Below, one piece after another: positions 1 through 6,785 of a stretch of 8,588 nucleotides of DNA. The translations under genes were made by a program, and so were the position numbers. The first letter of the stretch is position 1. Each line of letters begins with the position of its first letter. A model generated the notes under the pieces. The model ran no database searches. It saw only the letters and a program-made list of their open reading frames with translations, and had not been told where the DNA came from. Source of the DNA: Nanohaloarchaea archaeon PL-Br10_U2g27 (GTDB taxonomy: Archaea; Nanohalarchaeota; Nanosalinia; Nanosalinales; Nanosalinaceae); contig LKMX01000028.1 in the NCBI GenBank assembly GCA_001564035.1, positions 1 to 8,588 on the forward strand. Direction: 5' to 3'.

Positions 1-142
1 ACTAGTCTTAACCCTATCCACATATTCTTCCATTCTTTTTTCTTTTTCCCCATTTAAACAGATAGAGAACAACTCTCCAAAAACAAGTAACGACACGAGA
101 AACAATTTTTTGGAAGGCCTGTGTCGGACGAGTTTGACCGTT

Positions 143-186
143 AGTTGTTATAGATTTAAATTCTAACGAGGTTCAGTAGTTGTTAT
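143..186 (+). repeat. 9-bp direct repeat AGTTGTTAT flanking the TATA box
   Basis: AGTTGTTAT occurs at 143-151 and again at 178-186, 35 bp apart start to start. One copy is just upstream of the TTTAAA box and the other abuts the ATG at 188. Direct repeats on both sides of a TATA box are a plausible operator for an archaeal regulator, but no regulator is known and chance cannot be excluded. Confidence 0.35.
155..160 (+). promoter_or_regulatory. TATA box of the 188-1891 gene
   Basis: TTTAAA lies 27 nt before the ATG at 188. Archaeal transcription starts roughly 25 bp downstream of the TATA box, so the transcript should start at or within a few bases of the ATG. That would make it leaderless, and there is no Shine-Dalgarno sequence in front of the start. 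The box sits between two copies of AGTTGTTAT (143-151 and 178-186). Confidence 0.55.
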
Positions 187-187
187 T

Positions 188-1891
188 ATGCAAACGAATT
201 CTTTACATTCCACTATACGTAAAACAGGAGCCTTGATTTTTTTAGCATTGATTTTCGCAGGCCTTGGAGCAAGCACAATGGTGATAAACAGTGAGGACTG
301 GGTTGATGTGACTGCAGGTATGCAGTTGGCTGATGCGAATAATCAGACTCCTTACTTTGCTCAGACGAGTAGTGGAGAGGCTGTAATGACTGAGACGCCT
401 CAAGGCGCGGATATCAACCTGTATGAGAGCAATTCCCAAGCCTATCTTGACATGGAGTCGCGTTTTGCGAACAGGGGTTACAGCGTGAACAGCACAACGA
501 CTTTCGAGGATCAGTTCGATTTCATCCCTGATGATCAGGAAGACTTCGTAGTTATTTCGAGAAGTCACTCGACTTCAGTTGTTCCGGCAACTTCTTTAGC
601 CAATCACTTAGATGCTTGGACAGTGGTAATTGATGGACAGAACACTGATGAAGTGGAAGAGCTGCTGTCGAACGCTGAAGGCGACGTGACACAGGTCGGA
701 GGCCTGACAAGTTCCGAGGAAGCCGCTCTGGAAGACCATATCACGGACTCAGTTGATGGCGAGACACGGTTCGAGCTATCCATCAATGTTTTGGAACGGA
801 TAGAGGAAGACGAGGAAATTACTTCGTTACTGTTAAGCGATGGTACAGGCCTTGAGAGAGATATGTTTACATCCAGTAGGCCTGTCTTGTTGAGCGGGGA
901 CAACTTTTTGCCTGAAGAGGCAGAAGAGTATGTTCAGGGTAACGAGGAGTTGAGCAGTGTTATTGTGCTCGGCGCTAACCTTGCTTCTGTGAGCGAGGAT
1001 ATCACGGATCTGGTGGATGAGGATCAAGACGTGAGAACTCTGCTGAAGTTCGGGCAGTCAAGTCCTGGAGGTACTCAGGAGGAGGCCGTTGCTATTTCGT
1101 TCTATCCTTTGCCTCTGGCATCCGTTGATCTGGATATTTCGACAGCAGAGTACGTGCCTGGTTCTGACGAGTTGATTGTTACGTTTGACAATCCTAGCGA
1201 TGTGGATGTCTACAAGACCAGCAGTATTACGTTGGTAGATGAAGACGGCGCCGTCATTGAGACTTTGGACGACGATGATCCTCAGGTTATTTCCTCAGAG
1301 TCTTCTCAAGTCATTAGTTACGAGGTAGAGGAGCTTGATGAGGATCTGGCTGAGAACGGGGAAGCAGAGTTCGTTACTTCCTACGGAAGCAATCCTTCAG
1401 ACCTTAACTCTTTCGTTGAGAGTGAGGAAGAAGGAGTCTTCGAACCTCCAAGAATCTTAGACATTTCCACTCTTGATGTAGACGACCAGTCCGAGCTAGA
1501 GATAGAAGAAGTAGCGTACAATACTGATAGAGAAGGATTCGAGGTCGAGGCCTCAAACATCGGTTCCGTCGAGACATACACAAGGTTGAGAGCCGACGGA
1601 ATTGAAGTAGATGGAGTTACGAGAAGCTTTTCTAGCGATCTAGTTGCGCTCGAACCTGATGAGTCAGAACGAGTGTTCATTCCTGCAGAACTGTCCGAGG
1701 AAGACATTGAGCAGAACGAGCTAGTGAACATTGTCTCGCAGTTCGGTGAACGAGAGTCATTCCTGATTAACTCTGTAACTGTGGACGCCGATCTTGAAAC
1801 GGTTAGAGATGGTATAACAAGTTCAAGAACAGTCATTATCCTGCTTGCGATAGTAGCAGTACTACTGGCATACGCAGTCTACAGAATTTAA
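188..1891 (+). CDS. membrane-anchored surface protein with cell-wall-binding-repeat-2-like and Ig-like modules
   Basis: The 567-residue protein has an N-terminal hydrophobic segment (about 14-32: signal peptide or anchor) and a C-terminal membrane helix (about 548-565) ending in YRI, so the body is probably outside the cell. Residues 118-290 resemble two cell wall binding repeat 2 units (PF04122). The first has VVPATSLANHLDAWTVVID followed by VTQVGGLTSSEEAALEDH. The second opens with RFELSINVLERI, like the family's dRyeTAvaia motif, then RPVLLSGDNFLPEEAEEYV and VIVLGANLASVSEDI. Residues about 311-410 and 424-535 look like beta-sandwich modules of the CARDB/S-layer-associated type. The protein is very acidic, as expected at high salt. 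The ATG follows a TATA box at leaderless distance. In Gram-positive bacteria such repeats hold proteins to the S-layer or wall; the ligand here is unknown. The domain call is by eye and needs a profile search. Confidence 0.7.
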   Translation: MQTNSLHSTIRKTGALIFLALIFAGLGASTMVINSEDWVDVTAGMQLADANNQTPYFAQTSSGEAVMTETPQGADINLYESNSQAYLDMESRFANRGYSVNSTTTFEDQFDFIPDDQEDFVVISRSHSTSVVPATSLANHLDAWTVVIDGQNTDEVEELLSNAEGDVTQVGGLTSSEEAALEDHITDSVDGETRFELSINVLERIEEDEEITSLLLSDGTGLERDMFTSSRPVLLSGDNFLPEEAEEYVQGNEELSSVIVLGANLASVSEDITDLVDEDQDVRTLLKFGQSSPGGTQEEAVAISFYPLPLASVDLDISTAEYVPGSDELIVTFDNPSDVDVYKTSSITLVDEDGAVIETLDDDDPQVISSESSQVISYEVEELDEDLAENGEAEFVTSYGSNPSDLNSFVESEEEGVFEPPRILDISTLDVDDQSELEIEEVAYNTDREGFEVEASNIGSVETYTRLRADGIEVDGVTRSFSSDLVALEPDESERVFIPAELSEEDIEQNELVNIVSQFGERESFLINSVTVDADLETVRDGITSSRTVIILLAIVAVLLAYAVYRI

Positions 1892-1893
1892 AC

Positions 1894-1931
1894 GAAGGCA
1901 AAGGCCTAACCGCCTTCCATTCCTTTTTTTT
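1894..1931 (+). terminator. hairpin plus T-run terminator with AGGCCT in the loop
   Basis: Just after the TAA at 1889-1891, GAAGGC (1894-1899) pairs with GCCTTC (1912-1917) around a 12-nt loop that contains AGGCCT (1902-1907). It is followed by CATTCC and a run of eight T (1924-1931). The T-run is the expected archaeal termination signal for the plus-strand gene; archaea do not normally need the hairpin. The same 47-bp gap separates two convergent genes. Confidence 0.6.
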
Positions 1932-1938
1932 CTTGAAG

Positions 1939-4593
1939 TTATTCGTGTTTTATCTCTTTGTGGATGCTGGCTGCTGTCTCAGTATCAAACTCTTCTCCAC
2001 ATATCTCGCATTTCGTGCTGGTTTCTTGGTGCTCTCTGTGAAGTCTCTGCTTCAAAGTCTCTACTAACTGTTCTTTGTCCTCAAACTCTGTATTACCGTA
2101 CTTTAACTGGAAGAAGTGTGATTTTCCGCCGCCGGAAATACTTGTCTCCAATACTCTGCCCCTGATCTTGTCTTCTCTCGGTAAGAAGTCGTCTCTGCCA
2201 GAAGATTTCTTTTTCTTAACTGCTATAACTAGTGATGCCGTGATAAATAGCAGTAGGCCTGCGGTTACTGCTTCTTCTACTAGGTCATCGTCTTCCATGA
2301 ACTCGTCAATCCCGAGATCTGAAGGCCAAATAACGTATTCTACAGATGTTTCATCGTCTTCTCCTGTTTCAGAGTCGTCTTCATCGTCTTCTCCAAGGCC
2401 TATACTTTCTTTTTCTTCCTCAGTAAGTTCTATTTCGGCTTCTGCCTCTGCGGATACCGATTCGTTTTCCTGTTCAGCTACTAGGCCTGTTCTAGGTGTT
2501 TCTCCTTCTTCACAGTATGTGTCACAGTAATCGCTTGGAAGCAAGAAGTTTACCGATATTGATTCTGTTTCTCCTGGTTCTAACATGGTTACTTCGGACG
2601 GGTTTATTGTTAGGTCTCTGCTGCTGACGTCAAGGCCTTCGAGAGTAATGTTTTCTAGAGTTGCTTGGCCTGTGTTTTCAAGTTCGAATACTTCTGTGCT
2701 TCGGTCTCCTAATCTGATTTCTGGGTCGGAAGGCGGTGAGAGGTCGAGCTGTTTGTTTTTGTATATTTCAAATGTCTGGTTCAGGGTTTGTTCTAGGCTG
2801 TTGTAGTACTCTTTTTCTGCATGTATATCGACTTGGTATTCTCCTGAGGCGTTAGGGAGGTCTTCCATTTCTAGTTCGAACTCTCCGTCTTCATCCGTAT
2901 CTTTTTCAGTGTCTTCCCCGATTTCGTAGCGGTTTGAAGGGTCTGATTCTTTGTAAATCTCTGCCCTGACATCTGCGTCTTCCACACCGCTTAATTCTTG
3001 TTCTTCTACAAGCTTGCCGTCTATTATCATGCCATCATCAATGTTTATTTTTTCCTGGCTGATTGAGGGTTCAGAGTCGAATTTGAGATCGGCTCGCTCT
3101 ATTTCCACTGCTGCAAGGTACGCTGATGATATTCCCTGGTCTCCGTCTTCAACTGTTGAAAGATCGTCTGTCCTGAGTTCTCCCCAGACTTCTTGATTTT
3201 CCTCTATGCTGATCTGCTCCCAACTGCTTTGACAGCTCTCTCCGAAAAAGTCCCAGTCTGTGCACTCGTAAAGCTCGATTTCAGAAGCATCGATACCGGA
3301 AGTATCGTAATCTAAAAACAGTTCAGAGCCGTCCACATCGACAGGATAGTTTGTTCTGAGGCCTAACATGTTGACAGGCCTCAAGTCATTGCTGAGGCCT
3401 GACGGTTCGGGATCGTTGTAGAAGCTTTGGTATATGTTTTCTGAGTCTCTGAACCCTGATTCTAAATCTGTCATTTCTAGTGTAGCGTTGGGAAATGTTG
3501 CTTCAACACTTTTTATCGTGGACTGGCTGAACTCCTCGTTGAACCATCCATCTGAGTCTGTGGAAAAATCTTTGTCGGGATCTCTCATTACAAAAGTGGT
3601 TTCAACAGGGTCTCTGTCTTGATTTCTTACGTGGCCTCTAAAATTGGTGTCTGTGTATGCAGTGAAGTTGACTGCTGAGCTCAGCTTGTCAGGAACTGTT
3701 AATTTAAACTCTTCTCTTTCGCTGTTCATGCTAGGCCTTGCAGAAATATCTGCTAGATACGGGTTTCTTCCATCGTTGTCCGCGCCGTCTTCTGCTCTGA
3801 GGTTTACCTCTCCTTCCCCTGTCTCTGACTCTATTTTGAAGTCTTCTTCGATCAGGCCTGTAACATTTTCGGAACTTGGTTCTTCGTATACGTTTACTGC
3901 TATTTGAAGGTCTTCTAGACTGTCGCGTGAAAATCTAGTAAATTCAACGTCTCTGCCATCAAGTATGAACCCTTTCAACTCCAAACGGTATTCGGAGAAT
4001 TCAACGCCTTCAAATTCAAAGGCCTCTGTTGTGGAGGAGGAGTTTTTTGAGTACTTTATGCTGGCGTTTAGGCCTTCTCTTCCTGCTAGCGACCAGTCAT
4101 CAGTTGTGAGTGAGAACTCTTCTTCAAACCCGTTTTTCTCATACAGTTTTTCTCCGTCAGTCGTGATGTTCAGATGTTCAATGTCTTCTTCGCTCAACGC
4201 GTCTTCTTCTGAAGATAACTCAAGTTGGAAGTTGTTTTCTCCTTCTATTCTGAACTCTTCGAGGCCTAGCGATTCTATTTTCAATGCGTCTTTGATGATT
4301 GTGACAGTATCAGATTCCTCGTCTTCATCGCCACACTGTGCTTCAAAGTCATACTCTCCTGTGCCGTCCCATTGGTTGAAGGTTGCGTTGCCGTCATCAA
4401 CTGTTAATTCGTCTTCTACAGGGCCTGTAACATTGAGTGAAACATCGTCTTCTTCGCAGTCACTGACAGTGAAGTTTGCTTCCGTGTCCTGTTCGATGAC
4501 AGTATCGGTGTCAGCGTCTAAACTTATGGCTGAGGCCTGCAACACCATTAGAAGCATCGCTGCTAGAAGCAAATTCGCCTTTAAAACCCGCAT
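1939..4593 (-). CDS. large Ig-like surface protein with transmembrane helix and cytosolic C2H2 zinc finger
   Basis: The 884-residue protein begins with a clear signal peptide (about 1-22: MRVLKANLLLAAMLLMVLQA). A long acidic ectodomain of predicted beta-sandwich modules follows. About 530-610 looks like a carboxypeptidase-regulatory/CarboxypepD_reg type fold (DADVRAEIY, then DEDGEFELEMEDLP). About 615-720 looks like a NEW3/CARDB type domain (FELENTGQATLENITLEGL). Cysteines come in pairs (46/87, 444/454, 690/694), suggesting disulfides, and 13 N-X-S/T sequons are present. An acidic spacer (735-750) leads to one membrane helix (about 776-793), then KKKK as the cytosolic stop-transfer. The tail ends in C862-X2-C865-X12-H878-X4-H883, a C2H2 zinc finger. 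The ATG follows a TATA-like box at leaderless distance. An S-layer-like or adhesion role is inference; the zinc finger inside the cell is unusual and could bind nucleic acid or a protein partner. Confidence 0.75.
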   Translation of the reverse strand: MRVLKANLLLAAMLLMVLQASAISLDADTDTVIEQDTEANFTVSDCEEDDVSLNVTGPVEDELTVDDGNATFNQWDGTGEYDFEAQCGDEDEESDTVTIIKDALKIESLGLEEFRIEGENNFQLELSSEEDALSEEDIEHLNITTDGEKLYEKNGFEEEFSLTTDDWSLAGREGLNASIKYSKNSSSTTEAFEFEGVEFSEYRLELKGFILDGRDVEFTRFSRDSLEDLQIAVNVYEEPSSENVTGLIEEDFKIESETGEGEVNLRAEDGADNDGRNPYLADISARPSMNSEREEFKLTVPDKLSSAVNFTAYTDTNFRGHVRNQDRDPVETTFVMRDPDKDFSTDSDGWFNEEFSQSTIKSVEATFPNATLEMTDLESGFRDSENIYQSFYNDPEPSGLSNDLRPVNMLGLRTNYPVDVDGSELFLDYDTSGIDASEIELYECTDWDFFGESCQSSWEQISIEENQEVWGELRTDDLSTVEDGDQGISSAYLAAVEIERADLKFDSEPSISQEKINIDDGMIIDGKLVEEQELSGVEDADVRAEIYKESDPSNRYEIGEDTEKDTDEDGEFELEMEDLPNASGEYQVDIHAEKEYYNSLEQTLNQTFEIYKNKQLDLSPPSDPEIRLGDRSTEVFELENTGQATLENITLEGLDVSSRDLTINPSEVTMLEPGETESISVNFLLPSDYCDTYCEEGETPRTGLVAEQENESVSAEAEAEIELTEEEKESIGLGEDDEDDSETGEDDETSVEYVIWPSDLGIDEFMEDDDLVEEAVTAGLLLFITASLVIAVKKKKSSGRDDFLPREDKIRGRVLETSISGGGKSHFFQLKYGNTEFEDKEQLVETLKQRLHREHQETSTKCEICGEEFDTETAASIHKEIKHE

Positions 4594-4616
4594 AAGTTTA
4601 ATTACTTTGTAGATGA

Positions 4617-4622
4617 CTTAAA
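4617..4622 (-). promoter_or_regulatory. TATA box of the minus-strand surface protein gene
   Basis: Read on the minus strand, TTTAAG ends 23 nt before the ATG (4593-4591). This spacing puts the transcription start at or next to the ATG, and no Shine-Dalgarno sequence is visible. The same TTTAAG hexamer serves the 5494 gene. Confidence 0.45.
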
Positions 4623-4723
4623 GGTTTAATCATTTGAGGCCTAGTTAAACAGGTTGAAAACCCTTGTAAAAGCCATGTTAGCCGGGAAACTGGTAGAGGG
4701 AAATCTTTAAACAACTGCAACAG

Positions 4724-4739
4724 TTTAATATTGTTTAGA
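4724..4739 (+). promoter_or_regulatory. TATA-like element of the 4762-5331 gene
   Basis: TTTAATAT (4724-4731) is 30 nt before the ATG at 4762, and TTTAGA (4734-4739) is 22 nt before it. The second spacing fits a leaderless start; the first would give a leader of a few bases. Which one is used cannot be decided by eye. Confidence 0.35.
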
Positions 4740-4761
4740 GGCTGTTAAGGCTGGTTTAGTT

Positions 4762-5331
4762 ATGGGCTCAGAAAATAGATTTCAAAAGTATGGCAAGATT
4801 TCTTCAATACTAGGTAAGCTGAGGCCTGAGAGCGAGAATAGTTCAAGAGATGAGAGTGTAAGACAACTTAACAGCCATTTGTCTGAGAGACTGAACAGTC
4901 CTGAAGACGATGAGAAGGCCTCGCGTCTTAATGAAACTGTAGAGAGCGTTGTTTCTTCAACGGTTAAAGAGGTTAAGGATCTGGATTTAGAACAGTTTTC
5001 AACTCCTGCTTTAGAGACTCTGCTTGAAGCTGAGAAGAACGGAAAGGATCGGAAGGGAGTGAAAACTCATTTGAACTCCTTAATAGATTCTAGAAGGCCT
5101 GAAAAGCCTGACGCAGTGAAAGGAAGGAGAAAAATTATTGAAAACCTTAATCTGTCTCTGGATGAAGAGGTTTGTTCTGAACTCACTAAAGACCATTTGA
5201 AGAGCTTGGAGAGCGAGCAGCTCCGTAGAGAGGACAAGATAGATGAGTTGAAAGAGCTAGGCCTTGAAGAAGATCGTCTTAGGAAGTCAAGCACGTCCGA
5301 TTTAGAGAAGTTACTGGAACATCTCAAATGA
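4762..5331 (+). CDS. charged helical cytosolic protein of unknown function
   Basis: The 189-residue protein has no signal peptide and no membrane segment, is rich in Glu, Lys, Asp, Arg, Leu and Ser, and is probably almost entirely alpha-helical. I do not recognise a family. Three stretches look related: about 73-90 (DLDLEQFSTPALETLLEA), 130-150 (NLSLDEEVCSELTKDHLKSL) and 165-187 (from ELGLEEDRL to LEKLLEH). Each has an L-x-L-[DE]-[EQ] start, then a gap and an LExLLE-like helix, which suggests a small helical unit repeated three times. It is transcribed divergently from the zinc-finger surface protein and ends before a T-run, so it is probably a single-gene unit. Codon use and AGGCCT density (4 sites) match its neighbours, so recent transfer is unlikely. 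Confidence 0.65.
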   Translation: MGSENRFQKYGKISSILGKLRPESENSSRDESVRQLNSHLSERLNSPEDDEKASRLNETVESVVSSTVKEVKDLDLEQFSTPALETLLEAEKNGKDRKGVKTHLNSLIDSRRPEKPDAVKGRRKIIENLNLSLDEEVCSELTKDHLKSLESEQLRREDKIDELKELGLEEDRLRKSSTSDLEKLLEHLK

Positions 5332-5341
5332 AGTCATAGAA

Positions 5342-5359
5342 TTTTTTTAGTGCATTTTT
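5342..5359 (+). terminator. T-run terminator
   Basis: Seven T (5342-5348) and then five T (5355-5359) follow the TGA at 5329-5331 by about 10 nt. No strong hairpin precedes them. Oligo-T downstream of a stop codon is the normal archaeal intrinsic termination signal. Confidence 0.5.
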
Positions 5360-5399
5360 AGATGGGAGAATTAAGGAGAAATGTTTTTGTGAAAGGTTT

Positions 5400-5465
5400 A
5401 AGCCCTATTTTTAGGGTTTGGCTTTGGAGGTGATAGCAGTTTTTATGGTAACCCAATATGTTTAA
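5400..5465 (+). promoter_or_regulatory. possible leader element: hairpins, Shine-Dalgarno sequence and 6-codon ORF
   Basis: The gap 5332-5493 has no ordinary gene. It contains CCCTA-TTTT-TAGGG (5403-5416), flanked by AAGCC (5400-5404) and GGCTT (5420-5424). Next comes GGAGGTGAT (5426-5434), a full match to the anti-Shine-Dalgarno at the 16S rRNA 3' end. Ten nucleotides further on, ATG at 5445 opens a six-codon frame, M-V-T-Q-Y-V-stop (5445-5465). GGGTT (5414-5418) could instead pair with AACCC (5450-5454), enclosing the Shine-Dalgarno and the ATG. The two pairings exclude each other, as in attenuators. The stems are only 5 bp, so this is tentative. No promoter for it is clear. Confidence 0.3.
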
Positions 5466-5466
5466 G
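5461..5466 (+). promoter_or_regulatory. TATA box of the 5494-6785 unit
   Basis: TTTAAG lies 27 nt before the ATG at 5494. This spacing supports a leaderless transcript starting at that ATG and argues against the upstream TTG at 5482 as the start codon. Confidence 0.5.
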
Positions 5467-5493
5467 GCTATTTCCTGTTAATTGATATTAGGT

Positions 5494-5898
5494 ATGGAAG
5501 TAAAACTTTGGATGGTTTTTGAGGCAGTAGCGGCTACTGAAGAAGGTGTTGAAGGCGCTTTAGATGAGCATTTGGAAAAACTTGGTAATGAACCTGATTC
5601 AGAGATAGTTAAACAGAATATTGATAAAGTAGAAGAAGTGGAGAACCCTCATCCTGATCTGGAGAAAGGTTACTCACAAGTCGCAGAGGTCGTTGTAGAG
5701 GCCTCAAGTTTTGAGGAATCGGTTGCACTAGTTATTAATTACGGGCCTACGTACATTCAGATCGAGGAGCCTGACTTGTACGAGTTGAAGCTTAAGGAAG
5801 GTCAGGAGACTCTTCAGGACGTGGCCGATATTATGAGGCGTTATGCTGAGATGGGAGTGGGAGGTATGCTGGTCTCGAAGACTCAGACAAGTTCGTGA
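5494..5898 (+). CDS. conserved-type archaeal protein of unknown function (INYGP motif)
   Basis: The 134-residue acidic cytosolic protein has no membrane segment. I chose the ATG at 5494 because it begins MEVKLWMVFEAVAATEEGVE and sits at the right distance from TTTAAG. An alternative TTG at 5482 would add four residues. The N-terminal half looks helical (EAVAATEEGVEGALDEHLEKL). The second half reads as an alpha/beta segment with VAEVVVEAS, SVALVINYGPTYIQIEEP (about 77-94) and a helix LQDVADIMRRYAEMGVGGML. I have an impression of an uncharacterised archaeal family with a similar INYGP-x-x-[IV]-x-[IV]-x-[ED]-P segment, but cannot name it. The next gene starts 5 nt after its stop, so the two are probably co-transcribed. 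Confidence 0.7.
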   Translation: MEVKLWMVFEAVAATEEGVEGALDEHLEKLGNEPDSEIVKQNIDKVEEVENPHPDLEKGYSQVAEVVVEASSFEESVALVINYGPTYIQIEEPDLYELKLKEGQETLQDVADIMRRYAEMGVGGMLVSKTQTSS

Positions 5899-5903
5899 AT
5901 TAA

Positions 5904-6785
5904 ATGAGAAGAGGAGTTGTATTAGCCGTATTCATTATTTCATTAGTTTCCCTAGCTTCAGCTAACTCCATCGAAAGCCACAACGTTACAGTAGACCTTG
6001 AAGACGACAGCGTAGATGTTTCAATGCTGTTCAACAGCATTAGCCAGAACCAGTTCACTTACCTAACAGACCATCCAGTGGAGAACATTGAAGGCCAAGT
6101 AGATGGAGAACCCGTCGACTGCGAATTCGAACCCAGAGCTCTTGGAGGCGAGATCGTATGCGACCTTGACCGGTTCGAAGACTTCGAAATCGATCTAAGT
6201 TACGAGACGTCAGGCCTGAACACGGATAGGAACGGCGCAACAGTTTTCCGTTACAGCCAAGTCATCTACAGGCCTACTAACGACTACAATTTCAAAGTTT
6301 TCTTGCCTGAAGGCACAGGCATAGTTGAGGAGGACGGCAATATTTCTAGCCAAGTAATCGATCCAGCGGATGGCGTAGTCGGGAGCGAAGGTAGGAGGAT
6401 TCATGTCGAGTGGAGTACTGATCCTTCTCTGGGAGAGACTGTTTCCTACCAGGTTATTTACGAGGATATACAGACTGATTTCCGTCTAATCATTGTTTTG
6501 CTGGCTTTACTGGCGCTGACAATCGGTTTCATCAAGTTTTACCTGTCATACAGAACCGGTAGAGATGTTTCAGAGGTTCTGGATAGTTTGACGGAAGACG
6601 AGCTGATGGTTTTCGAGTTGATTAAAGACAATGAAGGAATGTTGCAGAAAGATATCGTCTCCGAATCAGATTACTCTAAAGCCAAGATTTCCGGCGTTGT
6701 ATCAAGTCTTGAAGATAAAGACATAGTTTCCAAGGAGAAAGCCGGGCGCAGCAACAAGGTGTGGGTCAAAGACGAATACATGTAG
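5904..6785 (+). CDS. membrane-anchored winged-helix protein with extracellular domain
   Basis: The 293-residue protein has a signal peptide (about 1-20: MRRGVVLAVFIISLVSLASA). An extracytoplasmic beta-rich domain follows (21-190) with two cysteines (C73, C86) that may form a disulfide. One membrane helix lies at about 193-214 (RLIIVLLALLALTIGFIKFY). The cytosolic tail, 229-291, reads as a winged helix-turn-helix: LTEDELMVFELIKDNEGMLQ, KDIVSESDYSKAKISGVVSS as recognition helix region, and the wing LEDKDIVSKEKAGRSNKVWV. This matches the architecture of archaeal membrane-bound MarR/DUF7343-like regulators, which couple an outside domain to DNA binding. The signal sensed and the target promoters are unknown. 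It begins 5 nt after the preceding stop with no Shine-Dalgarno, consistent with one transcript. The convergent neighbour is 40 bp away. Confidence 0.75.
   Translation: MRRGVVLAVFIISLVSLASANSIESHNVTVDLEDDSVDVSMLFNSISQNQFTYLTDHPVENIEGQVDGEPVDCEFEPRALGGEIVCDLDRFEDFEIDLSYETSGLNTDRNGATVFRYSQVIYRPTNDYNFKVFLPEGTGIVEEDGNISSQVIDPADGVVGSEGRRIHVEWSTDPSLGETVSYQVIYEDIQTDFRLIIVLLALLALTIGFIKFYLSYRTGRDVSEVLDSLTEDELMVFELIKDNEGMLQKDIVSESDYSKAKISGVVSSLEDKDIVSKEKAGRSNKVWVKDEYM

Larger units (their letters stand above)
1..187. other. AT-rich upstream region, no supported gene
   Basis: This stretch holds a pyrimidine-rich run with T tracts around 36-48, a second T6 run at about 106-111, one AGGCCT palindrome at 115-120, and the promoter of the following gene. 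The T-rich tract could be a terminator for a plus-strand gene left of the window. Alternatively, a minus-strand frame starting at an ATG (complement of 51-53) stays open to the left edge and begins M-G-K-K-K-K-E-W. Only about 17 codons are visible, so neither reading can be settled. Confidence 0.4.
4594..4761. promoter_or_regulatory. divergent promoter region
   Basis: This 168-bp AT-rich gap lies between two outward-reading genes and must hold both promoters. GTTTAAT occurs three times (about 4596, 4624 and 4723), and one AGGCCT lies at 4637-4642. I see no RNA gene in it. Confidence 0.55.

Noticed and set aside
1..163. Plus-strand frame open from base 2 to a stop at 161-163
   Set aside because: Low-complexity, Ser/Phe/Asn-rich translation unlike the acidic proteins here. 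It overlaps the promoter and T-rich tracts, and no start is visible.
1381..1836. Minus-strand 151-codon frame inside the first surface protein gene
   Set aside because: It is the Ser/Thr-rich shadow of an acidic gene with no domain or promoter. The plus-strand frame has coherent signal peptide, domains and terminator.
3965..4612. Plus-strand 215-codon open frame, and similar ones at 2075-2530, 3644-3907 and others, opposite the large surface protein gene
   Set aside because: They are very rich in Ser and Phe because they read the complement of Glu/Asp-rich codons. They have no recognisable motif, and the minus-strand protein has a signal peptide, membrane helix and zinc finger.
5482..5493. 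TTG at 5482 as start of the INYGP protein
   Set aside because: The ATG at 5494 lies 27 nt after TTTAAG, matching the leaderless spacing of the other genes. The TTG would need a leaderless start only 15 nt after the TATA box.
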